From RYN-230 sp963834515 (lineage in GTDB: Bacteria > Actinomycetota > Actinomycetes > Streptosporangiales > Streptosporangiaceae), in assembly GCA_963834515.1 (NCBI GenBank), contig CAWICB010000009.1, positions 186,001 to 250,000 of the forward strand: a stretch of DNA of 64,000 nt, in the 5' to 3' direction. The notes beneath the pieces were generated by a model that ran no database searches, was not told the DNA's origin, and worked only from the letters and a program-made list of their open reading frames with translations. Position numbers and translations under genes: made by a program. Of this stretch, positions 1-7,751 are shown one piece after another. Positions within the stretch are counted from its first letter, which is position 1. Each line of letters begins with the position of its first letter.

Positions 1-1743
1 CGGTCGCCGACCGCGTCGGCCAGCGACACGCCGACCAGCACGGCCGGGGTGCGGGCCAGGAACGCGTAGCAGGCCTCGGTGAACGCGGCCGGGCTCGGCC
101 TGATCCCGGCGGGCAGCAGGCCCTCGGCGGCCAGGGCGTCCTGCCAGGCCGTCACGGCCCGCTCAGCTTCGGCTCGTTCGGCCTGGTAGGACCGGGTCAG
201 CAGGCCGAGCCGGGAGCGCAGCTCGACCTGTTCTCCGGTGACGAATGCGCATACCGGTGGCAGGTCGTGGGTGCCGACCATGGCCAGGCAGTTGCGCCGC
301 CACTTGCCGGGTGGCAGTGGGCTGCCGTCCGGCCCGCGCTCGAACCACAGCATCGAGGTGCCCAGCACGCCCCGGCTGGCCAGGTAGTCACGGATCCACG
401 GGTCCACCGTGCCCAGGTCCTCACCGATGGCCAGCGCGCCGGCTGCGGCCGCCTGGCCGGTCAGCACGCCGACCATGGCCTCGTGGTCGTAGCGCACGTA
501 CGTGCCCTGGTCGGGCCGCATCCCCGCGGGCACCCACCACAGCCGGAGCAGGCCCATCACGTGATCCGCCCGCAGCCCGCCGGCGTGCCGCAGGCCCGCG
601 CCGATCAGCCCGGCCAGCGGCGCGTAGCCCTGGGCAGCCAGCCGCTGCGGGTGCCAGGGCGGCTGGCTCCAGTCCTGGCCCCGCTGATTGAACTCGTCCG
701 GCGGTGAGCCCACGCTCATCCCGGGGACCAGCACATCCTGCCAGGCCCATGCGTCCGCCCCGCCCGGGTGGCAGCCGACCGCGAGGTCCCGGATGATCCC
801 GGTGCGCATGCCGGCCGCCCGGGCCGCCTGCTGGGCCGCGGCCAGCTGGGCGTCGGCCAGCCACTGCAGCCAGGCGTGGAACCGGGCCTGGCCGGCCAGC
901 CGGGACCGTTCCGCGGCCACGGCGGCGGACCGGGGTGCGTGCAGCGGCCCGGGCCAGGCCCGCCAGTCCGGCCCGTAGATCTCGGCCAGCGCGCACCACA
1001 GCGCCCAGTCCTCCAGTGGCTGCCCCTCGCGGGCGCGGTAGGCGTCGAACTCGGCCCGCCGGGCCGCGGTCAGCGGCTGCCGGTAGATGATCTCCAGGGC
1101 GGCCCGCTTGGCCCGCCAGACGTCGTCCCGGTCGAGCAGTTCGCTGGTCGCGTTGCGGGTCCGCAGCGGGGCGGCCAGCGAGTCGATGCGCACCCGGTCC
1201 CCCGCGGTCAGCGTGCCGTACTCCGGGATGTCCTCGATGCGCAGGTACAGCGGGCTGGTGTAGGCCCGGGTCATCGGCAGGTACGGGGACGCACTCAGCG
1301 GGGGCACCGGCTCCACCGCGTGCAGCGGGTTGATCAGGATGAACCCCGCGCCCAGGTCGGAGGCGCTCCAGGTGGCCAGGTCAGCCAGGTCGCCCAGGTC
1401 GCCGTGCCCCCAGGACTGCCGGGATCGCACCGAGTACAGCTGGACTGAAAACCCCCACTGACGCTCTGTTAGTTCGGGGGGGCGACCCCCCGGAGCCCCC
1501 CGATCGCCGCTACCCGCCGAACGCCGGCTCGGCGGCAGCCCGCCTGCGGCGGGTCCCGCCTCGCCGGCGCGAGGCGCCCGGGTACCGCTCACCGACCAGG
1601 GGGGTCGCCCCCCCGGACTTTCGAGCGCACTCACGATGGCGTCGAGCGTCTCGTCGGCTACCTCGACCCGCCGGTCGTGCCAGTCCCGGTAGCTGGTGGC
1701 CACGCCGTAGGCCTCGGCCCGGCGCCGCGTCTCGTCGCTCGTC
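1..1743 (-). CDS. malQ: 4-alpha-glucanotransferase (amylomaltase), 3' end beyond window
   Basis: This is a GH77 cytoplasmic enzyme that moves maltodextrin segments between glucans. The gene runs off the left edge after 581 visible codons. The visible landmarks are GLRADHVMGL, with the nucleophile Asp (about 555-580), AIGEDLGTVDP, with the acid/base Glu (about 413-434), and GTHDLPPV (about 255-275). The conserved entry to the barrel is WGFSVQLYSVRSRQSWG. GTG 1743 was chosen because it opens the N-terminal helix AEAYGVATSYRDW that this family shows. Codons of roughly 43-90 are an in-frame copy of the dispersed GC-rich repeat (1474-1618) and encode a Gly/Pro/Arg-rich segment where actinobacterial MalQ normally has an N-terminal beta domain. 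I cannot tell whether that domain was replaced or whether this is a short family variant. Confidence 0.9.
1474..1618. repeat. dispersed GC-rich repeat copy inside malQ
   Basis: This copy is about 145 bp. It is bounded by near-identical inverted ends, GGGGGGGCGACCCCCC on the left and its complement on the right. Inside it are the CGATCGCCGCT module and a GCCTGCGGCGGG palindrome, the parts shared with copies near 19380, 28240, 49511 and 59498. It is open in the malQ frame on the minus strand. The boundaries were judged by eye. Confidence 0.7.
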
Positions 1744-1801
1744 ACCCCTCAATGATCGGGCCAATCGGCACCAGACCGCACAATCCTTGACCCGACCCAA
1801 A

Positions 1802-1849
1802 CAGTGCGGTGAGTTTGTGGTCACGCGTGACCACAAACTCACCGCACTG
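1802..1849. terminator. 48-bp perfect palindrome, probable transcript-end hairpin
   Basis: The two 24-nt halves are exact reverse complements with no loop, and the centre is GGTCACGCGTGACC. It lies between the stop of the upstream membrane-protein gene (1882) and the malQ start (1743), both on the minus strand, so it would fold at the 3' end of the upstream transcript. No U-tract follows. That would suit an actinobacterial intrinsic terminator, but an operator for malQ is equally possible. Confidence 0.5.
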
Positions 1850-1881
1850 CCGAAACTGAGCCGGCTGGGCCGGCTGGGCCG

Positions 1882-2337
1882 CTAGGCCGCGCGGGGCAGC
1901 CGGGGGAACACGGCGCGGCCCAGCCACAGGCCCGCCAGCGCCTGGAGCACCGCGACCAGCAGGGTGGCCGCGATACCGACCGAGGAGTGGGCGGGCAGGC
2001 CGGCCAGCGCGGCCACCACCCGGGCCGTGGACCGGACCGCGCCCACCCGCCAGGCCTGCCAGCCGAGCGGGATGGCCCAGCCCAGGGCGGCGACAACCAC
2101 GGTGGCCAGCAGCGCGGTGCGCAGCCGCCAGCGGCCCAGGTGGCTGGCCACCCCGCCGGCCAGGCCGGCCACGAACGGCATGAACCACCAGCCGATGGCG
2201 GCCGCGGCGGCGATCACCGCCACCGTGGCCAGGCAGCCGAGCAGCCACAGCGTCAGCGGGCCGCGGTGCCCGGGCACCCAGGCCGGATAGTGCGGGCCGG
2301 GCGGCTTGCGCGGGGCGGACGGCGGGCTGCCCAGCAT
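1882..2337 (-). CDS. small integral membrane protein, unknown
   Basis: This encodes a 151-residue protein of unrecognised family. After a Pro-rich cytoplasmic-looking start (MLGSPPSAPRKPPGPHYP) there are about four hydrophobic segments: two around LWLLGCLATVAVIAAAAAIG and WWFMPFVAGLAGGV, a third around LLATVVVAALGWAIPLGW, and a fourth around ATLLVAVLQALAGLWLG. The ATG at 2337 is the first Met. A GTG at 2385 would add 16 basic residues (VADLRRLGKRGAYRLG) and cannot be excluded because neither start has a strong ribosome site. The gene is followed by the 48-bp palindrome and preceded by a repeat fragment. No catalytic motif is visible, so no function is proposed. Confidence 0.6.
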   Translation of the reverse strand: MLGSPPSAPRKPPGPHYPAWVPGHRGPLTLWLLGCLATVAVIAAAAAIGWWFMPFVAGLAGGVASHLGRWRLRTALLATVVVAALGWAIPLGWQAWRVGAVRSTARVVAALAGLPAHSSVGIAATLLVAVLQALAGLWLGRAVFPRLPRAA

Positions 2338-2442
2338 GCCCAGCCGGTACGCGCCCCGCTTCCCCAGCCTGCGCAGATCAGCCACGGCGACGCTCGCTGG
2401 CGAAGGGGACGCGCCGGGCGCGCGCCCTCCGAGTCGGTGACT

Positions 2443-2480
2443 GGCGGGGGGTGCCGGGGGGTCGTCCCCCCGGGCCAGCA
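2443..2480. repeat. fragment of the dispersed GC-rich repeat
   Basis: A G6-TCGT-C6 hairpin followed by GGGCCAGCA lies directly after the acylase stop (minus strand). The same GGGCCAGC tail follows both arms of the copy near 49511. It could also serve as the acylase terminator. Confidence 0.55.
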
Positions 2481-2484
2481 CAGC

Positions 2485-5105
2485 TCATGGGCTGAGCACC
2501 CAGCTGATCGGCCCCGGGGTGGTCCCGGTAGCCGACGGCATCGGCAGGTAGCGCAGGTTCCACCAGTCGGCCACCTGATCTTCGTACCACGGCGAGGCCG
2601 GGTTCTCACTCTGCCCGCCCGGATAGATACCCTCCGCCGTGTACCGGCCCCGGCCGGTCCACTGCACGATCATCCGCCAGCTCGGCCCGGACCGGGACAC
2701 CGGGTAGCCGTAGGCAGCGTCCACCGTCCATGAATCGCCGCCCGCCGCCCGCGGCCCGTAGCCCAGCGCCGGGGCCTGGGTCAGCGACGGGAACTCCCGG
2801 CTGTGCAGCCGCCCCCAGGTCCAGCTGGCCGGGGCACCTCCCAGCTTCCTGGCCAGGTGGGCGACCGCGGTGCCGAACGCGCTGCGCATTACGTCCGGGG
2901 CGGTGCGCGGGTGGCCGCCGGGGGCGGTGAACGCGCTGTTGTGCGGGTCGTCCAGCGTCCACTGCTCCAGCACCTCGTCCAGACTGAACTGGTCTTCCGG
3001 CGACGCCTGAAGCCCGGGCCGGTCCTTGTGCACCGGCACGGCGGCCCGGTTCCACCACGGCTGGAACACCGCCGACAGGTAATCGGTCCAGAACGTCCAC
3101 CACACCGCGGCCGCCGCTGAACTGGCGGTCATCGTTCCTGGCCAGGCGTTAAGCAAATGGACGGCCTGCTGCTCGCTGGCGGTCAGCGTGGCGCCGTGCA
3201 GCGCGGCCAGCAGCTTGGGCACGATGCGCAGCGCCAGCGGGTCGGTGACGCTGCCCTGCACGGCCGCGAAGCTGGACGGCGTCATCGCGCGCCGGCCGAG
3301 CAGCGAGGAGTAGATCTGGCCGGCCCGGTAGCCGGGGTCGAAGAAGTTCGCGGTGGTGCCGATGTAGTACGGGTACGAGTCGCCCACCGGGCGCTGGTTG
3401 GCCGTGGCCACCACGTGCCCAGGCGGGTCGTAGACGTGCGGCTCCGCCGAGTACGGGATCACCCCGGCCACGTCGTCGGCCCCGGTCCCGGGCATCGGCA
3501 GCCACGGGTCGCCGTGCCGCAGCACCGGGTAGTAGCCGGCCGAGATGGCGCCGATGTTGCCCCGGTCGTCGGCGTAGACGAAGTTCTGGGTGGGCGCCCG
3601 CCAGTTGGCCAGCGCGGCGCGGAACTGGGCCCAGTCGGTGGCCTGGTTGACGGCCAGCAGCGCGGCCAGGTCGGGCGACGGGATGCTGCCCATCCAGTCC
3701 ACCGACGTGGTCTGGCCAGCCTGGGTCATGACCGGCCCGTGCACGGTGATATCCACGGTGAGCCTGACGGCCGAGCCACCGCGGACCGGGATCGTGTAGT
3801 GCACCTGGCGCATCCGCCGCCAGGCGCCGTCCCAGAAGTACTGCCCCGGGCGGCTCTTGCTGGTCCGCTCGGTGTAGAACAGCACGGCCTGGTTCTGCGT
3901 GTTGGTCAGTGACCAGGCGATGTGCTGGTTGTGCCCGAGCAGCACGCCGGGCAGGCCGGGCACGCTCACCCCGCTGACGGTCAGGCCGGGCGCGGCCAGC
4001 GCCACCTGGTACCAGACCGACGGGATGGTCTGCGGCAGGTGCGGGTCCCCGGCCAGCATGGCCCGGTGGCCGGCCACCAGCGGGCCATTCGCCGCCCACG
4101 CGTTGCTGTCCGGGCCGGCGTGGACCTGGCCGGTGGGCAGCGCCGCCACCTGGGCCAGCAGCGCGGCCGCCGCGGTCGCCTCCGCGGCCGGGATGCGCCG
4201 CGGGCGGGCTGGCGGCCCGGCGGCGGCGGCGCTGCGGGCGGCCTGGCCAGCGGTGCCGGCGGCCGGGGCAGCGGTGCGCGCGGCCGGGGCAGCGGTGAGC
4301 GCTGCCTGGCCGGCGATCGGGGCGATACCAGCCTGGCGGTACGGCCCCGGATCGTAGGGATGCTGCTGGTTCGGCGGCAGGATCGGGAACCAGGCCATGG
4401 TCCTGGCCGGGCCAAGGGTCTGGTCCAGCAGCTCGTAGTCCAGCGGTGCGGTGGTGAAGTCCAGCTCCTGGGTGAGATCGCCCTGGATGACCAGGCTGTC
4501 CACCGGGGTCCAGCTGGCCGGGTAGACGCCGGCCAGCGAGAACAGGGCCGGCCACTGACCGTCCTTCCGGGTCTGGGCCAGGTAGTCGTTCACCCCGCGC
4601 GAGTAGGCCATCAGGGCCTGGGCCGCGGGACTGGCCTTCGGCATCTCGGCCCACTCCTGCTGGGCGGTGCGCAGCAGGCCGAGCCGCAGCTCAAACTTGT
4701 CCGAGCCCACCGCGGACGGCCCGGCCAGCTGAGCCAGCCGCCCCTCCCCGAGCCGGCGTTCCAGGTCCATCTCGGCCAGCCGGAACCGGGCGTGCAGGTA
4801 GCCGAGGGCCAGGAACAGGTCGTGGTCGCCGGCGGCCCGGACCGAGGGCACGCCGTCGCTGGTGAACGACACCTGGACCGGGTGGGCCAGACCGGGCAGG
4901 GTCAGCGTGCCGGACGTGGGCAGGGCGGCACCGGACGCCGAGGTCCACACGCCGTGGGTGGGGTCGAGGGCCGGCCCAGCGCCGGAACCGGGCCGTACCC
5001 GAACGCGAGCACGCCGAGCAGCACCGCGCAGACGAGCAGCGGGATCAGTACCCGGATCACCCGCCAGGCCAGCCTGGACACCGACCGGCTGCGCTCCAGC
5101 GTCAT
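2485..5105 (-). CDS. penicillin-acylase family hydrolase, membrane-anchored, apparent frameshift
   Basis: This is an Ntn-hydrolase of the penicillin acylase family. Members hydrolyse amides such as beta-lactam side chains, acyl-homoserine lactones or other N-acyl compounds after self-cleavage into alpha and beta chains. The nucleophile Ser that would start the beta chain is in AGPDSNAWAANG. The catalytic frame is open only from about 4975 downward and has no good start. The frame opening at ATG 5105 encodes a basic N terminus plus one hydrophobic segment (VIRVLIPLLVCAVLLGVLAF) and ends YGPVPALG. Adding one G at the G-run complementary to 4975-4977 joins them as YGPVPALG-PALDPTHGVWTSA, giving 873 residues. 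I treat it as one gene with a one-base deletion. A Pro/Ala-rich spacer with AGTAGQAARSAAA repeats precedes the beta chain. The substrate is unknown. Confidence 0.82.
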
Positions 5106-5122
5106 GTCACCATTCTGGCTGG

Positions 5123-6547
5123 CTACCACAGCGGCGGATGACGGTCCTTCCACGGCCGGGCCGACTCGAGCTGCGCGGACAGCGAGATCAGGGTGCCCTC
5201 CTCGCCCATCCGGCCGGCCAGCATGACCCCGATCGGCAGCCCAGCCGGGTTCCAGTGCAGCGGCACGTTCACCGCGGGCTGCCCGGACACGTTGAACAGC
5301 GGGGTGAACGGGGTGAAGTGCTTCTGCCGCTCGAAGTTGGCCGGCGGCGAGACCTCCTCGAAGTAGCCGACCGGCACCGGCGGCGCAGCCAGTGTCGGGG
5401 TGAGCACGGCGTCGTAGCCGTTCAGCACGGCCAGCGCGCCGCGGACCACGAACTGGAGGTAGGCCTGCGCGCCGACCAGCTGCTCGGCGGTCACCTGGCG
5501 GCCCTGTTCGCGCATGTACCTGGTGAACGGCAGCAACTGGTCTTCCCGGGCCGGGTCCACCGGGACCAGCGTGGCGTGCGCGTACCACAGCGCCTCGAAC
5601 GGCGGCACCGCGTCGGCGCCGAACGGCATGTCCAGGTCGACCACCTCGTGGCCCAGGCTGGCCAGCAGCTCGCTGGCGTCCTGGTAGGCCGCGGCGCAGT
5701 CCGGGTGCACCGTCCCATCGCCAACCGGGTGGCGGAGGATCCGGCCGATCCGCAGCCGCCCGGGCGGCCGGGTGGCATAGCCGAGGAAGCTCTCCCCGGG
5801 GGGCAGCGGCGGCTGGGTGTACATGTCGCCGGGCAGGTTCCCGCTCATCACGTCCAGCAGCAGCGCCGCGTCGGCCACGGTGCGCGCGATCGGCCCGTCG
5901 ATGCCCAGGCCGAACAGGTCCGGCACGAGCGGGGCGCCGGAGATCCGGCCGCGCGTCGGCTTGATCCCGAACAGGCCGCACACGCTGGACGGGATCCGGA
6001 TCGAGCCGCCGCCGTCACTGCCCTGGGCGGCCGGGGCCAGGCCGGCCGCCACGGCCGCGGCCGCACCGCCGCTCGAGCCGCCTGCTGACCGGTTCAGGTC
6101 CCACGGGGTCCGGGCCGGCGGGCCGACCGCGGTCTCGGTGTAGCACGGCAGGCCGAACTCGGGCGTCGCCGTCTTGCCGGTGATGACCGCACCGGCCGCC
6201 CGCAACTGCGCGGTGACGTAGTCGTCGGTGTCCGGGACGTTGTCCGCGAACACGGCCGAGCCCAGCGTCTGCCGCACCCCAGCCACCATGTTCAGGTCCT
6301 TGATCGGGATGGGCACGCCGGTCAGCGGGGGCAGCGCGCCGGGCTGATCCGCCCGGGCCACCGCCTTCTCGGCCGCGGCCGCCTGATCGCTGGCCAGTTC
6401 CGCGGTTACGGTGTAGAACGCGCCGACGGTGGCGTTCAGCCGCTCGATCCGGTCCAGGTAGTGCGCGGTGATCTGCACGGGTGACAGCTCACGCCGGCGG
6501 ATAGCGGCGGCCAGCTCAGTCACGGTGAGATCGTGAATCTCAGTCAC
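5123..6547 (-). CDS. amidase (amidase-signature family)
   Basis: This 474-residue cytoplasmic amide hydrolase belongs to the GatA-like amidase signature family. The Ser-cisSer-Lys triad is readable: Lys in VPIPIKDLNMV, and the two serines in GGSSGGAAAAVAAGLAP and GSDGGGSIRIPSS. The C-terminal half contains the family's GIMLAGRMGEEGTL-like end. GTG 6547 starts VTEIHDLTVTELAAAIRRRE, which aligns with the usual N terminus, and the frame further upstream is low-complexity. The gene stands 17 nt upstream of the penicillin-acylase-like gene on the same strand, so the two amide hydrolases probably share a transcript. The true substrate is open. GatA itself is unlikely because gatB and gatC are absent here. 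Confidence 0.85.
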   Translation of the reverse strand: MTEIHDLTVTELAAAIRRRELSPVQITAHYLDRIERLNATVGAFYTVTAELASDQAAAAEKAVARADQPGALPPLTGVPIPIKDLNMVAGVRQTLGSAVFADNVPDTDDYVTAQLRAAGAVITGKTATPEFGLPCYTETAVGPPARTPWDLNRSAGGSSGGAAAAVAAGLAPAAQGSDGGGSIRIPSSVCGLFGIKPTRGRISGAPLVPDLFGLGIDGPIARTVADAALLLDVMSGNLPGDMYTQPPLPPGESFLGYATRPPGRLRIGRILRHPVGDGTVHPDCAAAYQDASELLASLGHEVVDLDMPFGADAVPPFEALWYAHATLVPVDPAREDQLLPFTRYMREQGRQVTAEQLVGAQAYLQFVVRGALAVLNGYDAVLTPTLAAPPVPVGYFEEVSPPANFERQKHFTPFTPLFNVSGQPAVNVPLHWNPAGLPIGVMLAGRMGEEGTLISLSAQLESARPWKDRHPPLW

Positions 6548-6665
6548 GATTCCGCACCGTAGTCTGGTTGGCCGCGCCGGTCCAGAAGCGGCCGCGCCGG
6601 GTGCCACCCGCGTGTCACGTGTTGTTCCCGGGCGGCTACGCATCGCGTCAGTTACGCTCGGGACC

Positions 6666-7586
6666 GTGGATGAGCCGGACATGGCCGATCCGGTCGGCCC
6701 GGTGGGCCCCGCTGGGCCCATGAGCGCCCCTGGGCCGGTGAGCGCGGCCGGGCCGGTGAGCGCGGACCAGGCGGGTGATTCCGGGGTGGCCGGCGGCCCG
6801 CCGGGCGGTGCCCGGCCCAGCGCTCACCCGGCTGGCGGTGACCAGCCTGGCGGTGACCAGCCTGGCGGTGAGCGGGTGCCCGGTACCCGGCTCGCGCTGT
6901 CCAGCCTGATGGCCGACCCGCGGATGCCAATCTGGGTCCGCCGCGCCGTGCTGTCGGCGGCGGCGGGCATCGTGGCTGGGGTGCTGCTGGACTGGCGGTT
7001 CGGGCTGACCGCGGCGGTGGTGCTGGCCATCCTCGACACCGTGCACCGGTCCCGGACCACCGCGGTGATCCCGGCCGCGGTCCGGGTGACCTCGGCCCAG
7101 CGGCGCACCCGGCGGCGGCTGCGGCGGTTCAAGCGGGCGGGCTACCGGACGCTGCACACCCGCGCCGTGCCCGGCAGCAACTGCATCATCGATCATCTGG
7201 TGATCGGGCCGGCCGGGGTGTTCGCGATCGACTCGGAACGCTGGGACCGGCGGCTGCCGGTCCGCGCCACCCAGGGCGACCAGCTGTTCCACGGCCCGTA
7301 CAGCCAGACCGGGCGGCTCCGGCACGCGCAGCTGGAAGCGGCCGAAGCGGCCCGGCTGATCAGTACCGGGCTGGGCCGCACGGTGCGGGTCCGGCCTGCC
7401 ATGGTGATCTACGGGCCGACCGTGCCGTGGACAGTGGCCCGGATCAGCGGGGTGGACGTGTTCGGCGGGCGGCGGCTGCGCCGGTACCTGCGGACCCAGG
7501 CCCGGGCCAGCCGGGCGCAACGGCTGGACCAGCCGGATGTCGAGCGGATCCGCGCCGCCGCCGAGCGCGCCCTGCCCGCGCGCTGA
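6666..7586 (+). CDS. NERD (nuclease-related) domain protein
   Basis: This encodes 306 residues. The first 80 are Gly/Pro/Ser-rich and encoded by short tandem repeats (a 15-bp unit around 6831-6875 gives GGDQP). Next come a hydrophobic pair of segments (VLSAAAGIVAGVLL, LTAAVVLAILDTV), a basic stretch, then the NERD-like core: HTRAVPGSNCIIDHLVIGPAGVFAID is the characteristic beta-strand pair with the conserved Asp. NERD proteins are thought to act on DNA, but catalysis is mostly unproven. GTG 6666 is used. ATG 6681 is a close alternative. The gene is divergent from the amidase (118-bp gap), and a 33-bp tandem repeat begins over its last codons. Confidence 0.7.
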   Translation: MDEPDMADPVGPVGPAGPMSAPGPVSAAGPVSADQAGDSGVAGGPPGGARPSAHPAGGDQPGGDQPGGERVPGTRLALSSLMADPRMPIWVRRAVLSAAAGIVAGVLLDWRFGLTAAVVLAILDTVHRSRTTAVIPAAVRVTSAQRRTRRRLRRFKRAGYRTLHTRAVPGSNCIIDHLVIGPAGVFAIDSERWDRRLPVRATQGDQLFHGPYSQTGRLRHAQLEAAEAARLISTGLGRTVRVRPAMVIYGPTVPWTVARISGVDVFGGRRLRRYLRTQARASRAQRLDQPDVERIRAAAERALPAR

Positions 7587-7660
7587 ACCAGAGCGGAGCG
7601 CGCCCGGCCCGCGCGCTGAACCAGAGCGGAGCACGCCCGGCCCGTGCGCTGAGCCAGGAC
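7578..7660. repeat. 33-bp tandem repeat, about 2.5 copies
   Basis: Unit starts are at 7578 and 7611, with a decayed third copy from 7644. The unit contains GCTGAACCAGAGCGGAGC. It overlaps the stop codon of the NERD gene and fills most of the gap before ilvD. Confidence 0.75.
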
Positions 7661-7751
7661 CGCCTGGCTGGCCGGCTGATCACCTTCCCCGCCGCGGCAG
7701 GCCGCGCCGCCGGTACGCTGAAGCATCTAACAGTCGCGAGGGGAGCAGGTC

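Noticed and set aside
2485..4950. Penicillin acylase starting at GTG 4950
   Set aside because: It would lack any export signal although a signal-anchor lies just upstream in another frame, joined by one base.
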